A DNA stretch of 41,595 bases from contig JANXZW010000050.1 in assembly GCA_025355305.1 (NCBI GenBank), positions 1 to 41,595 of the forward strand. Reading direction: 5' to 3'. Below the pieces are notes generated by a model. The model ran no database searches. It was not told the origin of the DNA and saw only the letters and a program-made list of their open reading frames with translations. Shown here piece after piece: positions 7,304 to 16,188 of the stretch (its first letter is position 1; every line of letters begins with the position of its first letter). The DNA is from Actinomycetes bacterium (GTDB taxonomy: Bacteria > Actinomycetota > Actinomycetes > Nanopelagicales > Nanopelagicaceae). The translations under genes and the position numbers were made by a program.

Positions 7304-8748
7304 GCTTCCCCCTGTACCTTGGTGGAGCCATCGCTGGCGCCAGCTTTGCGTGCAGACTCTGCTGACTTGGAGCCAGCGCGCTTGCGCAGGACCCACCCTA
7401 AGACATTTCTCTGCTTTGCTCTAGCAACGCCGATCGAGCCGGCGGGGACATCCTCCGTAATAACCGATCCAGCGGCAGTGTAGGCGCCATCCCCCACGGT
7501 TACTGGTGCAATCAGCATGGTGTCGCTACCGATGCGAACATCGTCTCCGATCTTCGTCTGGTGCTTCTCCACCCCGTCGTAATTCACAAAGATAGTCGCC
7601 GCGCCAATATTGGTTCCGGAGCCGATGGTGGCGTCACCGACATAAGAAAGGTGCGGCACTTTCGAGCCCTCGCCGATAGTGGAGTTCTTGATTTCGACAT
7701 ATGCCCCGACTTTGGCACCGGCTGCCAGAATGGTCCCAGGGCGGATAAAGGCAAAGGGGCCAACATTTGCAGCCGCTCCAACCACCGACTTTGAGACGCG
7801 CGATTCAATAATCTTTGCGCCCTCTCCCACAACGACGTCTTCGAGAGTTGTGCGTGGACCAATAACTGCACCGCCTTCAACCCTTGTAGCGCCGCTGAGG
7901 GCAGAACCGGGATAGATAGTGACATCAGGTGCGATCTCGACTCCGAGCTCGATCCAGGTCGTCGTGGGGTCGATGATGCTCACCCCAGAGCGCATGTGGC
8001 TCTGGTTAATTCGATCTCGCATTATCGCTGCACAATCGGCTAATTGACTACGATCGTTCGCTCCAAGGGTCTCGGTGAAATCACTGGACAGGATCGCGGT
8101 GGCGCTCTGGCCAGCTGCCTTGATCAGTGCAAAGACATCGGTGAGGTAGAACTCACCGGCAGCGTTTGCGCTCTTTAAGCCGGCAAGAGCTGAGCGCAGG
8201 GCGGCGATATTAAACAAGTACACACCAGTGTTGATCTCATCAATCTCTCTCTCGAGAGAATCGGCATCTCGCTCCTCGACAATTGCTGACAGCTCTTCAT
8301 CCTCACCGCGCACTATGCGTCCATAGCCAAAGGGATCAGGGACAACTGCGGTGAGAACCGACGAATCAACTCCAAGGGCGGTATGAAGGTCGAAAAACTC
8401 CTGCAGAGTAGGTGCGGTGAGCAAAGGCGTATCGCCTGCCAAAATCAATACGGTGCCGATCTCCGCCGCTCCCTCGAGCGCTACTTGTACAGCGTGACCT
8501 GTCCCGTTCCGCTGCTCTTGAATGACAATTGTGGTTGCAGGAAATTGCAAGTGGATGTGCTCTTCGACGAGTTCTCGACCCGCCCCGATCACTACTCGCA
8601 ACTCTTGGGCTTGCAACGGCGCGATGGCGTTAATGACGTGGTCAACGATTGGGCGTCCGGCGATCTGGTGTAGAACTTTAGGCAGCTTGGACTTCATGCG
8701 TGTGCCTTCACCGGCAGCGAGGACGATAGCGAGATCGAGCTGCTTCAT
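7300..8748 (-). CDS. glmU: Bifunctional GlmU: GlcNAc-1-P uridyltransferase / GlcN-1-P acetyltransferase
   Basis: The 482-residue enzyme makes UDP-GlcNAc, the precursor of peptidoglycan. The N-terminal nucleotidyltransferase domain (1 to about 230) opens with VLAAGEGTRMKSKLPKVLH. It is followed by a left-handed beta-helix acetyltransferase domain with hexapeptide repeats, and VPHLSYVGDATIG contains the catalytic His. The C-terminal tail (RKRAGSKSAESARKAG) is basic and Ala-rich, as in actinobacterial GlmU. Start ATG at 8746-8748 has a strong G-rich Shine-Dalgarno (AGGGGGGAG). First gene of the glmU-prs pair; tRNA-Gln lies upstream on the same strand. Confidence 0.97.
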   Translation of the reverse strand: MKQLDLAIVLAAGEGTRMKSKLPKVLHQIAGRPIVDHVINAIAPLQAQELRVVIGAGRELVEEHIHLQFPATTIVIQEQRNGTGHAVQVALEGAAEIGTVLILAGDTPLLTAPTLQEFFDLHTALGVDSSVLTAVVPDPFGYGRIVRGEDEELSAIVEERDADSLEREIDEINTGVYLFNIAALRSALAGLKSANAAGEFYLTDVFALIKAAGQSATAILSSDFTETLGANDRSQLADCAAIMRDRINQSHMRSGVSIIDPTTTWIELGVEIAPDVTIYPGSALSGATRVEGGAVIGPRTTLEDVVVGEGAKIIESRVSKSVVGAAANVGPFAFIRPGTILAAGAKVGAYVEIKNSTIGEGSKVPHLSYVGDATIGSGTNIGAATIFVNYDGVEKHQTKIGDDVRIGSDTMLIAPVTVGDGAYTAAGSVITEDVPAGSIGVARAKQRNVLGWVLRKRAGSKSAESARKAGASDGSTKVQGEA

Positions 8749-8819
8749 CGCTCCCCCCCTCTAGCATCGGCGGTAACTTCTTCGCTCTGCCACTTTTTGA
8801 TCGGGTGGCTTTGCTCTCG

Positions 8820-8891
8820 CTCCGCCACCAGGTATCGATCCTGGACCCTGGGCTTCAAAGGCCCATGTGCTAGCCACTACACAATGGCGGA
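8820..8891 (-). tRNA. tRNA-Gln (anticodon TTG)
   Basis: The acceptor stem is TCCGCCA/TGGCGGA with discriminator G (8820). The anticodon stem TGGGC/GCCCA has loop CTTTGAA, giving anticodon TTG for CAA and CAG codons. The T stem CCAGG/CCTGG closes the loop ATCGATA, where position 54 is A instead of the nearly invariant T. CCA is not encoded. It lies 71 bp upstream of glmU on the same strand. Confidence 0.92.
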
Positions 8892-8946
8892 ACCTTAATT
8901 CTTCCTTATTAAGGCCAATGCGACAAATAAGCCGTTCGAGTTTGGA

Positions 8947-9867
8947 CTAGAGAGTCTCGATCACGCGAGCGCCATGCGTTGGGCCGGTGGCGCGAATAAC
9001 TCCAGCGACTACCCCGCTGGCGCTCAAGGCAACGGTCAAGTCCAAGGCGCGCTCTTCATCAGCGACCAAGAATGCAACCGTTGGACCGCTCCCGGAAACG
9101 ATCGCCCCGAGTGCGCCGTAGTCAATCCCCACATCTAAGACCAGCCGTAGAGCGGGCCGTAAGGAGCAAGCAGCCGATTGCAGATCATTGGAGAGAGATC
9201 TACCCACGAGGGCTGCATCCCCAGCCCGCAGAGCCTGCAACATGGCATCTCCCACTTGTGGGCGGGCAATCTCCAATCCAGTACGTAGCCGATCACATTC
9301 GCCGTAAACAGCTTGCGTAGAAAGCCCTTGAGGCGCCATTGCCATCACCCAGTTGTAAGTTCCGCGAGCCAACACCGGTGTTAGATGGTCACCTCGCCCG
9401 CGTCCGATTGCGATTCCGCCAGTTATCGAGAAGGGAACATCGCTTCCAAGCTCTGCACCAATCTTCTCCTTACCGTCGCGCGATAACCCCAACTCATAAA
9501 GGGCATCCAAGGCAACAATGACCGCTGCTGCGTCGGCACTTCCACCCGCCATCCCGCCAGCCACTGGAATCTCCTTCTTAATATAGATGGAGATGTCAGA
9601 GTCGAGGTCGTGGCGATCAATCATTAATTGCGCGGCCCGATAGGCCAAATTGGTAGAGTCATGTGGAACCCCATGCGCAGTCGAACCAGCGATCTGCAAT
9701 ACGATTCCCGTCCCTGGTTCTGCAAATTTCACTGTGACATCGTCATAAATGGAGATAGCTTGAAAAACGGTAGTGACTTCGTGATAGCCATCTGATTGCA
9801 ACGGGCCTACGGAGAGTTGCAAGTTCACCTTTCCGGGAACTCGAACTATCACTCCACTGCGCCTCAT
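8947..9867 (-). CDS. ispE: 4-diphosphocytidyl-2-C-methyl-D-erythritol kinase
   Basis: The 306-residue GHMP kinase phosphorylates CDP-methylerythritol in the MEP isoprenoid pathway. The N-terminal motif PGKVNLQLSVGPLQSDGYHEV and the ATP loop PVAGGMAGGSADAAA are both present, and the C-terminal motif appears as GAIVSGSGPTVAFL. The ATG overlaps the rsmA stop by one base (TAATG), so it is translationally coupled as the last gene of rsmI-metG-tatD-rsmA-ispE. Order and orientation match other actinobacteria. Confidence 0.97.
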   Translation of the reverse strand: MRRSGVIVRVPGKVNLQLSVGPLQSDGYHEVTTVFQAISIYDDVTVKFAEPGTGIVLQIAGSTAHGVPHDSTNLAYRAAQLMIDRHDLDSDISIYIKKEIPVAGGMAGGSADAAAVIVALDALYELGLSRDGKEKIGAELGSDVPFSITGGIAIGRGRGDHLTPVLARGTYNWVMAMAPQGLSTQAVYGECDRLRTGLEIARPQVGDAMLQALRAGDAALVGRSLSNDLQSAACSLRPALRLVLDVGIDYGALGAIVSGSGPTVAFLVADEERALDLTVALSASGVVAGVIRATGPTHGARVIETL

Positions 9868-10712
9868 TACGCTAGCGTATTCGCAATCGCCATAAAGTCC
9901 CGAAGAAGTAGGGTCTCACCCCTTGCAGTGGGGTCAACACCGGCCTGGATAATTGCCGCCTCGGCACCGCCCGGGAATAGATCTGGAGAAAATAATTGCG
10001 AGAGTGCTCCGCGTAGCATCTTGCGCCGTTGCGCAAAAGCAGCGTCAATAACTGAGAATGTGCTGCTTCTTTCACTCTCATCCCCAGCGGCAGGATGGCG
10101 AACAAATCGCACGAGTGAAGAATCAACATTAGGAATTGGCCAAAATACCTGACGAGCCACATTTCCCGCCGGCGCTAAATCAGCCCACCAGGTGGCCTTG
10201 ACAGAGGGAGATCCATAATTCTTGCTACCAGGCCTAGCAACCAGACGATCTGCCACCTCGCTTTGCACCATAACCACTCCCGATCGAATTGTTGGAAATT
10301 TCTCCAGGAAGTGTAGAAGGACAGGCACGGAAATGTTGTAAGGAAGATTGGCAACAAGAATGGTTGGATCCAACGGAAGCACCCGTGTTGTTAGCGCATC
10401 TTCATTACGCACAATTAACGTATCCGAATCAAAGCCGTGCGCAGCGACGGTAACTGGCAACTCTGCGGCCAAGCGCTCATCAATCTCAACGGCTATGACA
10501 GATCGTGCAATCTCAAGCAAGGCCAGTGTGAGGGAGCCCAGTCCTGGGCCAATCTCAAGTGCAATATCGCTTCTTTGCACATCAGCAACTTTTACAATAC
10601 GGCGACAGGTGTTGGCATCCACCACAAAGTTCTGACCCAACTTCTTCGTTGGATTTACCCCGATGCGTGCCGCAATATCACGAATCTCTGCAGCACCTAA
10701 GAGTGTCGTCAC
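9867..10712 (-). CDS. rsmA: 16S rRNA A1518/A1519 dimethyltransferase RsmA (KsgA)
   Basis: The 281-residue SAM-dependent enzyme dimethylates two adenines in the 16S rRNA 3' hairpin during 30S assembly. Motif I is EIGPGLGSLTLALLE, the catalytic NLPYNIS motif is intact, and the N-terminal KKLGQNFVVD is typical. The GTG start at 10710-10712 directly abuts the tatD stop (TAAGTG), which explains the rare start by coupling. Its stop overlaps the ispE start. The resuscitation-promoting factor gene often inserted between tatD and rsmA in actinobacteria is absent. Confidence 0.97.
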   Translation of the reverse strand: MTTLLGAAEIRDIAARIGVNPTKKLGQNFVVDANTCRRIVKVADVQRSDIALEIGPGLGSLTLALLEIARSVIAVEIDERLAAELPVTVAAHGFDSDTLIVRNEDALTTRVLPLDPTILVANLPYNISVPVLLHFLEKFPTIRSGVVMVQSEVADRLVARPGSKNYGSPSVKATWWADLAPAGNVARQVFWPIPNVDSSLVRFVRHPAAGDESERSSTFSVIDAAFAQRRKMLRGALSQLFSPDLFPGGAEAAIIQAGVDPTARGETLLLRDFMAIANTLA

Positions 10713-11570
10713 TTAATCAAAGTTCCCGAAAAGGCGTAGCGCATTCTCAGTGACACGATCAGCGAGGTAATCGGAGCTGACATCCCGCAACTCTGCGACG
10801 AAGCGCAGAATATTTGCGACCTGCGCCGGAGTATTGAGTGCACCTCGATTCGGAGAGGGCGCCAAAAAGGGTGAGTCGGTCTCAATTAACAACTGTTCTA
10901 TAGGAACGAGTTTTGCCGCTTCACGAAGTTCAGGAGCGTTCTTGAATGTGACGGTTCCCGCAAAGGAGAGGATGTAGCCTGCACTGACGCATTCGCGCGC
11001 CATCTCGGCATCGCCAGAATAGCAATGAAAGATTGTCTTCTCTGCAGCGCCTTCATCGAGCAAGGTATCAAGCACGGCGCGATGTGCATTGCGATCATGA
11101 ATCACCAGCGCCTTACCCACCTCTTTCGCCAGGGCGATATGCCGCCGAAAAGAATAGGCCTGGCGCTCCCGAAGCTCAGGTTCTGTTCTAAAAAAATCCA
11201 GTCCAGTCTCACCAATTGCTCGCACCCGAGGATGTCTTGCGAGCTGCGCAATCTTCGCCAAGTCTCCCTCAAGATCTTCCACAACTGGCGCCTCATTCGG
11301 ATGTAAAGCCACTGCTGCTAAGACCCTGCCGGGAAAAGCATCGGCACAACGCACTCCCCAAGCAGATTGCACTGCGGAATATCCGACCTGAACTACTCGA
11401 TCAATTCCGGCAGCAGCGGCAGCATCAAGCAGGTTGCGAATCTCTGGGGAATCTGGCGCGCTACCAGTGACCAACTCCATGTGGGCATGCACATCGATAC
11501 AAGGTCTGCCGAGCGGTTCTGGCGCTGGAGCATCTGGGCGTGGCTCTTTGAGAGAGTGACGATCCGACAT
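10713..11570 (-). CDS. tatD: TatD-family metal-dependent hydrolase / DNase
   Basis: The 285-residue TIM-barrel hydrolase carries the family landmarks: CIDVHAHMEL near residue 26, VRAIGETGLDFFR in the middle, VIHDRNAH, FHCYSGDAEMA and LLIETDSPFLAP. TatD enzymes use a two-metal site and have 3'-5' exonuclease activity in several bacteria. The start is the ATG at 11568-11570, which overlaps the metG stop (TAATG); a longer frame would run 26 codons into metG. The N-terminal 25 residues are polar and Pro-rich. Confidence 0.95.
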   Translation of the reverse strand: MSDRHSLKEPRPDAPAPEPLGRPCIDVHAHMELVTGSAPDSPEIRNLLDAAAAAGIDRVVQVGYSAVQSAWGVRCADAFPGRVLAAVALHPNEAPVVEDLEGDLAKIAQLARHPRVRAIGETGLDFFRTEPELRERQAYSFRRHIALAKEVGKALVIHDRNAHRAVLDTLLDEGAAEKTIFHCYSGDAEMARECVSAGYILSFAGTVTFKNAPELREAAKLVPIEQLLIETDSPFLAPSPNRGALNTPAQVANILRFVAELRDVSSDYLADRVTENALRLFGNFD

Positions 11571-13138
11571 TAATCTACTTTTTCTTCTAGTCGCGGAAAG
11601 AGAACCGCACCCTTCGTTACCTTGGAACCTGAAGGAAGCGTTCCCCATTTTGCTACATTGCCGATTCTTTGGTCTGCAATGGAACCCAAAGTCCGATCTG
11701 CACCCAGGGAGTTCCAGAGCGTCTCGGTCGTAGCAGGCATGACAGGATGCAAGAGGACGGCAAGAGCCCTAATAGCCTCTGCGGTGTTATAAAGAACTGC
11801 ATCAAGTTCAGCCTTATTGTTCGGGTCCTTTGCGAGAACCCAGGGCTCCTTCTCCGTAACAAATCCATTGACGCGCTTACAGAAATCCATGATGGCGTTG
11901 ATACCACTTTGAAAATCTAGGTTAAGGATTGCACTATCTGCGGCACTGAGGGTTGCAGCCAGAGCTGCCTCGAGCGTCGCATTGCCTGCGACGGCTGGGA
12001 TAACTCCCTCGCAATATTTCTCGATCATCGCAATCAAGCGCGATGCCAGATTTCCAAAATCATTTGCTAGCTCTGAGGTATAGCGCGCACCCATATCCTC
12101 CCAAGAGAATGAGCCATCGCTGCCAAATGGAATTGCCCGTAGGAAGTAATACCGAAATGCATCAACGCCAAAGTGGTCAGTGATATCGGCAGGTGCAATT
12201 CCTGTCAGCTTCGACTTGCTCATCTTCTCGCCACCGACCAACAACCATCCATGTGCGAACACTTTCTTTGGCAATGGCAGCTCAGCAGCCATCAACATCG
12301 CCGGCCAGATGACTGCATGAAAGCGCAGAATATCTTTTCCGACTAGATGCACATCTGCAGGCCAGGTCTGCGCAAAGTCCTTTCCGCCTACACTTCCTAG
12401 GGCATCCCCTAATCCAACCGCCGTTGCGTAATTGAGAAGCGCATCAAACCAGACGTAGATGACCTGATTGGTGTCCCAAGGGACAGGAATACCCCAATCA
12501 AATGAGGAACGAGAGATTGAAAGATCCTGCACGCCACCTTCCAAGAATGCAACCACTTCATTGCGCGCACTTGCGGGCTGGCATGCCTCTGGATGATCCT
12601 TGTAGTGCTGCAGAAGTTGTGGCACAAAGGCGCTTAATCTAAAGAACCAATTCTCTTCACTTAAAATCTCGCATGGGGTGGAATGAATCGGGCAGAGCCC
12701 TTCGGGTAGGAGATCTCCGGGAAGTTTGAACTCTTCACAACCAATGCAATACGGCCCTTCATACTTACCAGAGTAGATGTGCCCCTGGTCTTTGAGCCCT
12801 GAGAGAAAGCGCTGCACCCGCTCCATATGCCGTGGCTCCGTTGTACGAATAAAATCGTCGTATGCGATATTGAGGCTAGCCCAAGTTGGCTTCCACGCCG
12901 TCTCAACAAGCCGATCGCACCATTCCTGAGGAGAAGATCCGTTCGCAGTGGCGGTATTTAAAACCTTCTGACCGTGTTCATCTGTACCCGTCAGATACCA
13001 GACAGATTCACCACGTTGCCGATGCCACCGAGTCAGGACATCTCCCGCAACGGTTGTGTAGGCATGCCCGATATGAGGTGCATCATTCACATAATAAATT
13101 GGCGTCGTCAGATAAAAAGACTTTGATTCGGCGCTCAT
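11570..13138 (-). CDS. metG: Methionyl-tRNA synthetase
   Basis: The 522-residue class I synthetase charges tRNA-Met. The HIGH-type motif appears as PHIGHAYTT (about residues 21-29) and the KMSKS loop as GEKMSKSKLTG (about 305-315). A zinc-knuckle-like insert has CIGCEEFKLPGD, then CPIHSTPCEI. The C-terminal anticodon-binding helical domain (KRVNGFVTEKEPWVLAK) is present. No C-terminal tRNA-binding EMAP domain follows, as in actinobacterial MetS. It is separated from rsmI by 9 bp and its stop overlaps the tatD start. Confidence 0.97.
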   Translation of the reverse strand: MSAESKSFYLTTPIYYVNDAPHIGHAYTTVAGDVLTRWHRQRGESVWYLTGTDEHGQKVLNTATANGSSPQEWCDRLVETAWKPTWASLNIAYDDFIRTTEPRHMERVQRFLSGLKDQGHIYSGKYEGPYCIGCEEFKLPGDLLPEGLCPIHSTPCEILSEENWFFRLSAFVPQLLQHYKDHPEACQPASARNEVVAFLEGGVQDLSISRSSFDWGIPVPWDTNQVIYVWFDALLNYATAVGLGDALGSVGGKDFAQTWPADVHLVGKDILRFHAVIWPAMLMAAELPLPKKVFAHGWLLVGGEKMSKSKLTGIAPADITDHFGVDAFRYYFLRAIPFGSDGSFSWEDMGARYTSELANDFGNLASRLIAMIEKYCEGVIPAVAGNATLEAALAATLSAADSAILNLDFQSGINAIMDFCKRVNGFVTEKEPWVLAKDPNNKAELDAVLYNTAEAIRALAVLLHPVMPATTETLWNSLGADRTLGSIADQRIGNVAKWGTLPSGSKVTKGAVLFPRLEEKVD

Positions 13139-13147
13139 AGGACGATC

Positions 13148-13987
13148 TTATCTTTCAGAGGGCTTGCTCCCGACCATGGCATCGAAGACGAGACGTTTGG
13201 GAAGATCGAGCTGACGTGCAATCGCTGCAATTGCATCCTTCCGACTCTCTCCCGCGCTCTCGCGGGCGCGGACCAACTCCACCAAACGATCAGGGCTATG
13301 ACTCTGCGATGCAGGATCAAAACCTTCCAGAACAACAGTGATCTCCCCCAGAATTTCGCGCTCGGCGCTCCACGCCAGCAGCTCTTCTAGCGTTCCGCGC
13401 ACACTCTCCTCATAGGTCTTGGTCATCTCGCGACAGATCGCAGCCCGCTTAGCGGGGCCCAGAATGGAGAGTGCATCGGCAAGAGAGTCGTGTAGGCGAT
13501 GTGGAGCTTCAAAGAAAATAATGGTGCGCTCCTCAGTGGCGAGTTTCTCATACCAACTCGTGCGCGCCCCAGATGTTCGTGGGGCAAAGCCCTCAAAGCA
13601 GAAGCGATCAGTTGCCAGCCCCGAGAGTAGGAGCGCGGTTGTTACGGCGCTAGGTCCAGGGAGCACCTGTATTGGAATTTGATGTTCAATTGCTACACGG
13701 ATAAGCCGATACCCCGGATCGCTAATACCCGGCGCTCCCGCATCGGTAATCAGGAGAAGATCGCTCCCCGAGAGAAGAATCTCGGTTAATTGCTCAACTC
13801 TCTCGCTCTCATTTCCTTCAAAGTAAGAGATCACCTTGCCTGAATAACGAATCCCCAGGTCACTTGTAAGGCGAGCCAATTTTCGCGAATCTTCGGCGGC
13901 GATGTAGGGAGCGCTCTCCAATGCGATCTTCACCCGCAAAGTGGTATCCCCGACGTTGCCCAGAGGGCCACAGGCAAGGATCAGCAT
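13148..13987 (-). CDS. rsmI: 16S rRNA C1402 2'-O-methyltransferase RsmI
   Basis: The 279-residue tetrapyrrole-methylase-fold enzyme methylates C1402 of 16S rRNA in the decoding centre. Visible motifs are GPLGNVGDTTLR at the start, AAEDSRKLARL, LITDAGAPGISDPGYRL and LLSGLATDRFCFEGF. The usual N-terminal ATPIGN reads ACGPLGN here. It is the first gene of the rsmI-metG-tatD-rsmA-ispE operon. The start ATG at 13985-13987 has GAGAAT six bases upstream and no Shine-Dalgarno, so it may be leaderless. pmt diverges from it only 32 bp away. Confidence 0.95.
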   Translation of the reverse strand: MLILACGPLGNVGDTTLRVKIALESAPYIAAEDSRKLARLTSDLGIRYSGKVISYFEGNESERVEQLTEILLSGSDLLLITDAGAPGISDPGYRLIRVAIEHQIPIQVLPGPSAVTTALLLSGLATDRFCFEGFAPRTSGARTSWYEKLATEERTIIFFEAPHRLHDSLADALSILGPAKRAAICREMTKTYEESVRGTLEELLAWSAEREILGEITVVLEGFDPASQSHSPDRLVELVRARESAGESRKDAIAAIARQLDLPKRLVFDAMVGSKPSER

Positions 13988-14007
13988 GACGCAATTCTCG
14001 CAGGCTT

Positions 14008-14013
14008 TACGCT
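14008..14013 (+). promoter_or_regulatory. Candidate -10 for a leaderless pmt transcript
   Basis: TACGCT lies exactly six bases before the ATG at 14020 and no Shine-Dalgarno exists. This spacing places the transcription start at the first codon, the usual geometry of leaderless actinobacterial genes. Confidence 0.5.
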
Positions 14014-14019
14014 TGCCCT

Positions 14020-15381
14020 ATGACAATTGTCGCGAAAGAAGTTGCGCGCCTACGCGATCGCCTGACACCGTGGGCGTTAGGCGCTTTGGCGCTCGCCTTT
14101 CGCCTCTGGCACCTCGGCTCCCCAAAGGGTTTTGTATTTGATGAGGTCTATTACGCGCAGAATGCTAACTCTCTGCTGCACCACGGCGTGGAGTTAGACC
14201 CCAAGACCGCCGCCGCTCAATTCATCGTCCACCCGCCAATTGGAAAGTGGATGATTGCAGCGGGAATAAAGCTCTTTGGTTTTCACGAATTTGGTTGGCG
14301 AATTAGTGGGGCGGTAGTCGGAGCGATCTCCATTGTCCTGATGTATTTTATTGCCGCTCGCCTCTTCAACAATTATTTCCTCTCGCTCAGTGCAGGCATT
14401 TTGATGAGCGCAGACGGGCTCAATCTGGTTATGTCGCGAACCGCACTCCTGGATATCTTCTTAATGTTCTTCACTCTGCTGGGCTTCTTCTTCTTGCTCC
14501 GCTCACAGCACTATGCGGCGGGGGTATCACTCGGCTTAGCGGTGGCGACGAAGTGGAGCGGGATTTACTATCTCAGTGCATATCTACTCTTCACACTCTA
14601 CGTGGAATATCGTCGCAATCGGGCGCTTGAGATTGATGATCCAATCAGAGTTGCAATCCACGAGAAATTGTTAAAACGCATAACGCAGTACCTTTTGATC
14701 CCGCTCGCCATCTACATCGCCAGTTGGGTCGGATGGCTCTTTAATACCTCGGGCTACGACAGGAATTGGGCAAATAGCCAACCCAACGGCCTCTTCGCAT
14801 TTATTCCACGACCGATTCGTTCGCTATGGCACTATCACGCAGAGATGTGGAACTTTCATACAACCCTTACCGCCTCGCACCCGTACTCCGCTAATCCATG
14901 GAGCTGGTTGATCATGGCCCGTCCTACCTCTTTTTTTTACCAAGCTCCTAAGGGGTGCGGGGTTCCCGCCTGCGCCCAAGAGGTGTTAGCGCTGGGCACT
15001 CCACTCCTGTGGTGGTCTGGCCTCGCCGCGCTCGCGGTCACATTCGGCTATTGGATTGCGCGAAGAGAGTGGCAGAGCGGACTCCTCCTTTTAAGCATAG
15101 CTGCCGGTTATCTACCTTGGTTTGAGTGGCAAAAGCGAACCGTCTTTAATTTTTATACGATCGCTTTTGAACCCTTCGTTATTCTTCTTATTGTCTATTG
15201 TCTCGCAAAATTTCTCGAGCCGAACAAAGATGGAGGTGTCCCAAAAGTTCGATGCTACGTTAGTTATGGATTCTTAGCCCTTATAGTTCTTAATTTTCTT
15301 TATTTTCTCCCACTTTATTTTGGGAGCATAATTACTTACAGCCACTGGAGTACCTTGATGTGGTTCCCTAGCTGGATTTAA
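14020..15381 (+). CDS. pmt: Dolichyl-phosphate-mannose-type protein O-mannosyltransferase
   Basis: The 453-residue polytopic GT39 (GT-C fold) membrane enzyme moves mannose from polyprenyl-phosphate-mannose to secreted proteins at the outer face of the membrane. The first extracytoplasmic loop has GFVFDEVYYAQNANSLL, with the catalytic Asp-Glu pair. PPIGKWMIAAGIKLFG, LAVATKWSGIYY and the C-terminal HWSTLMWFPSWI are family hallmarks. About ten hydrophobic segments can be seen. It is somewhat shorter than typical actinobacterial Pmt proteins (around 500 residues). It faces rsmI as in Mycobacterium (Rv1002c/Rv1003). Its stop lies 2 bp from the convergent glpR stop. Confidence 0.93.
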   Translation: MTIVAKEVARLRDRLTPWALGALALAFRLWHLGSPKGFVFDEVYYAQNANSLLHHGVELDPKTAAAQFIVHPPIGKWMIAAGIKLFGFHEFGWRISGAVVGAISIVLMYFIAARLFNNYFLSLSAGILMSADGLNLVMSRTALLDIFLMFFTLLGFFFLLRSQHYAAGVSLGLAVATKWSGIYYLSAYLLFTLYVEYRRNRALEIDDPIRVAIHEKLLKRITQYLLIPLAIYIASWVGWLFNTSGYDRNWANSQPNGLFAFIPRPIRSLWHYHAEMWNFHTTLTASHPYSANPWSWLIMARPTSFFYQAPKGCGVPACAQEVLALGTPLLWWSGLAALAVTFGYWIARREWQSGLLLLSIAAGYLPWFEWQKRTVFNFYTIAFEPFVILLIVYCLAKFLEPNKDGGVPKVRCYVSYGFLALIVLNFLYFLPLYFGSIITYSHWSTLMWFPSWI

Positions 15382-15383
15382 CT

Positions 15384-16133
15384 CTATTGGTTAGCAGCCC
15401 AACCCTGCTCCGCAGCCGCCTGTTCTGCTAACTCCTGGTCAAAGAGTTCATCTCGGACAGGAATTTCAAGGGCGCTCTGTCGCTCCTGCTCCGCACTCCA
15501 CTTGCCAGGAGTAGTGAGATCAATAGTCCGCTTCGGCGTAATCGCCTTGGGCGCGGTTGCATAGGTGGGTCGAGGTACGGCTATGGGTGACCAACTGCGC
15601 TCTTCACTCTTCTCAACAATCGTGATACTTGAACTCATCGAGCGTTCGCGCAGTGGAACCCATTGCTCCAGAATGGCCTCACTTTGCGTGCGTTGACGCT
15701 GCGAAAGATCGATGCGTGCCTTCGGATTATCTTTAATTTCTACGGCAGCGATCTTTGCAAGAGCCGCTAGGCGCCTCTTTTTGACTTGAGCCGCTACAAC
15801 CTGTCGGCGGATGTGGACAACATAGATCGCCAGTGAGGTCACCGGAATCAGGATCGAGATCGTTGGAATCAAGCCTGCGGCGATAGCAAGCGAGGCGGCA
15901 GAGAGAATGGCTGCAAGAACGCAGAGTGCGACGCGGCGCAGATGTAACGACTTTGCCCGCTCTTCAACATTGACTGGATCAGGAAAATTAGGTGTGGAGG
16001 CAACGATCTTCATGGCGCTCTTGTACCGCTCTGTTTCGCGCCCTGATTGGGTCTCATGTTGGCGCATCCAGCGTGGCAAGAAATAAGCGACCCACATACC
16101 GATGATGATCAGGTAGATGAGTCCGGAGGCCAT
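15384..16133 (-). CDS. GlpR/SepX-type divisome membrane protein
   Basis: The 249-residue protein begins with a transmembrane helix and the motif MWVAYFLPRWMRQHE, followed by two more hydrophobic helices (about 68-88 and 90-107) and a long polar cytoplasmic tail. This layout matches SepX of Streptomyces and GlpR, the membrane receptor of the gephyrin-like protein Glp in Corynebacterium, both acting in cell division. Synteny with Rv0996, rimJ and a MoeA-like glp gene supports this. The tail has the charged Pro-rich segments expected for protein contacts. Function is transferred from relatives. Confidence 0.8.
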   Translation of the reverse strand: MASGLIYLIIIGMWVAYFLPRWMRQHETQSGRETERYKSAMKIVASTPNFPDPVNVEERAKSLHLRRVALCVLAAILSAASLAIAAGLIPTISILIPVTSLAIYVVHIRRQVVAAQVKKRRLAALAKIAAVEIKDNPKARIDLSQRQRTQSEAILEQWVPLRERSMSSSITIVEKSEERSWSPIAVPRPTYATAPKAITPKRTIDLTTPGKWSAEQERQSALEIPVRDELFDQELAEQAAAEQGWAANQ

Positions 16134-16188
16134 GGAATGAAACAGTAATTGACGATTAGGCGAAAAGTCGGGATTTAAACGCTATGTC

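Noticed and set aside
7304-7396. N-terminal extension of prs
   Set aside because: The extra 31 codons lie inside glmU and lack homology; the ATGA overlap with a good ribosome binding site gives the better start.
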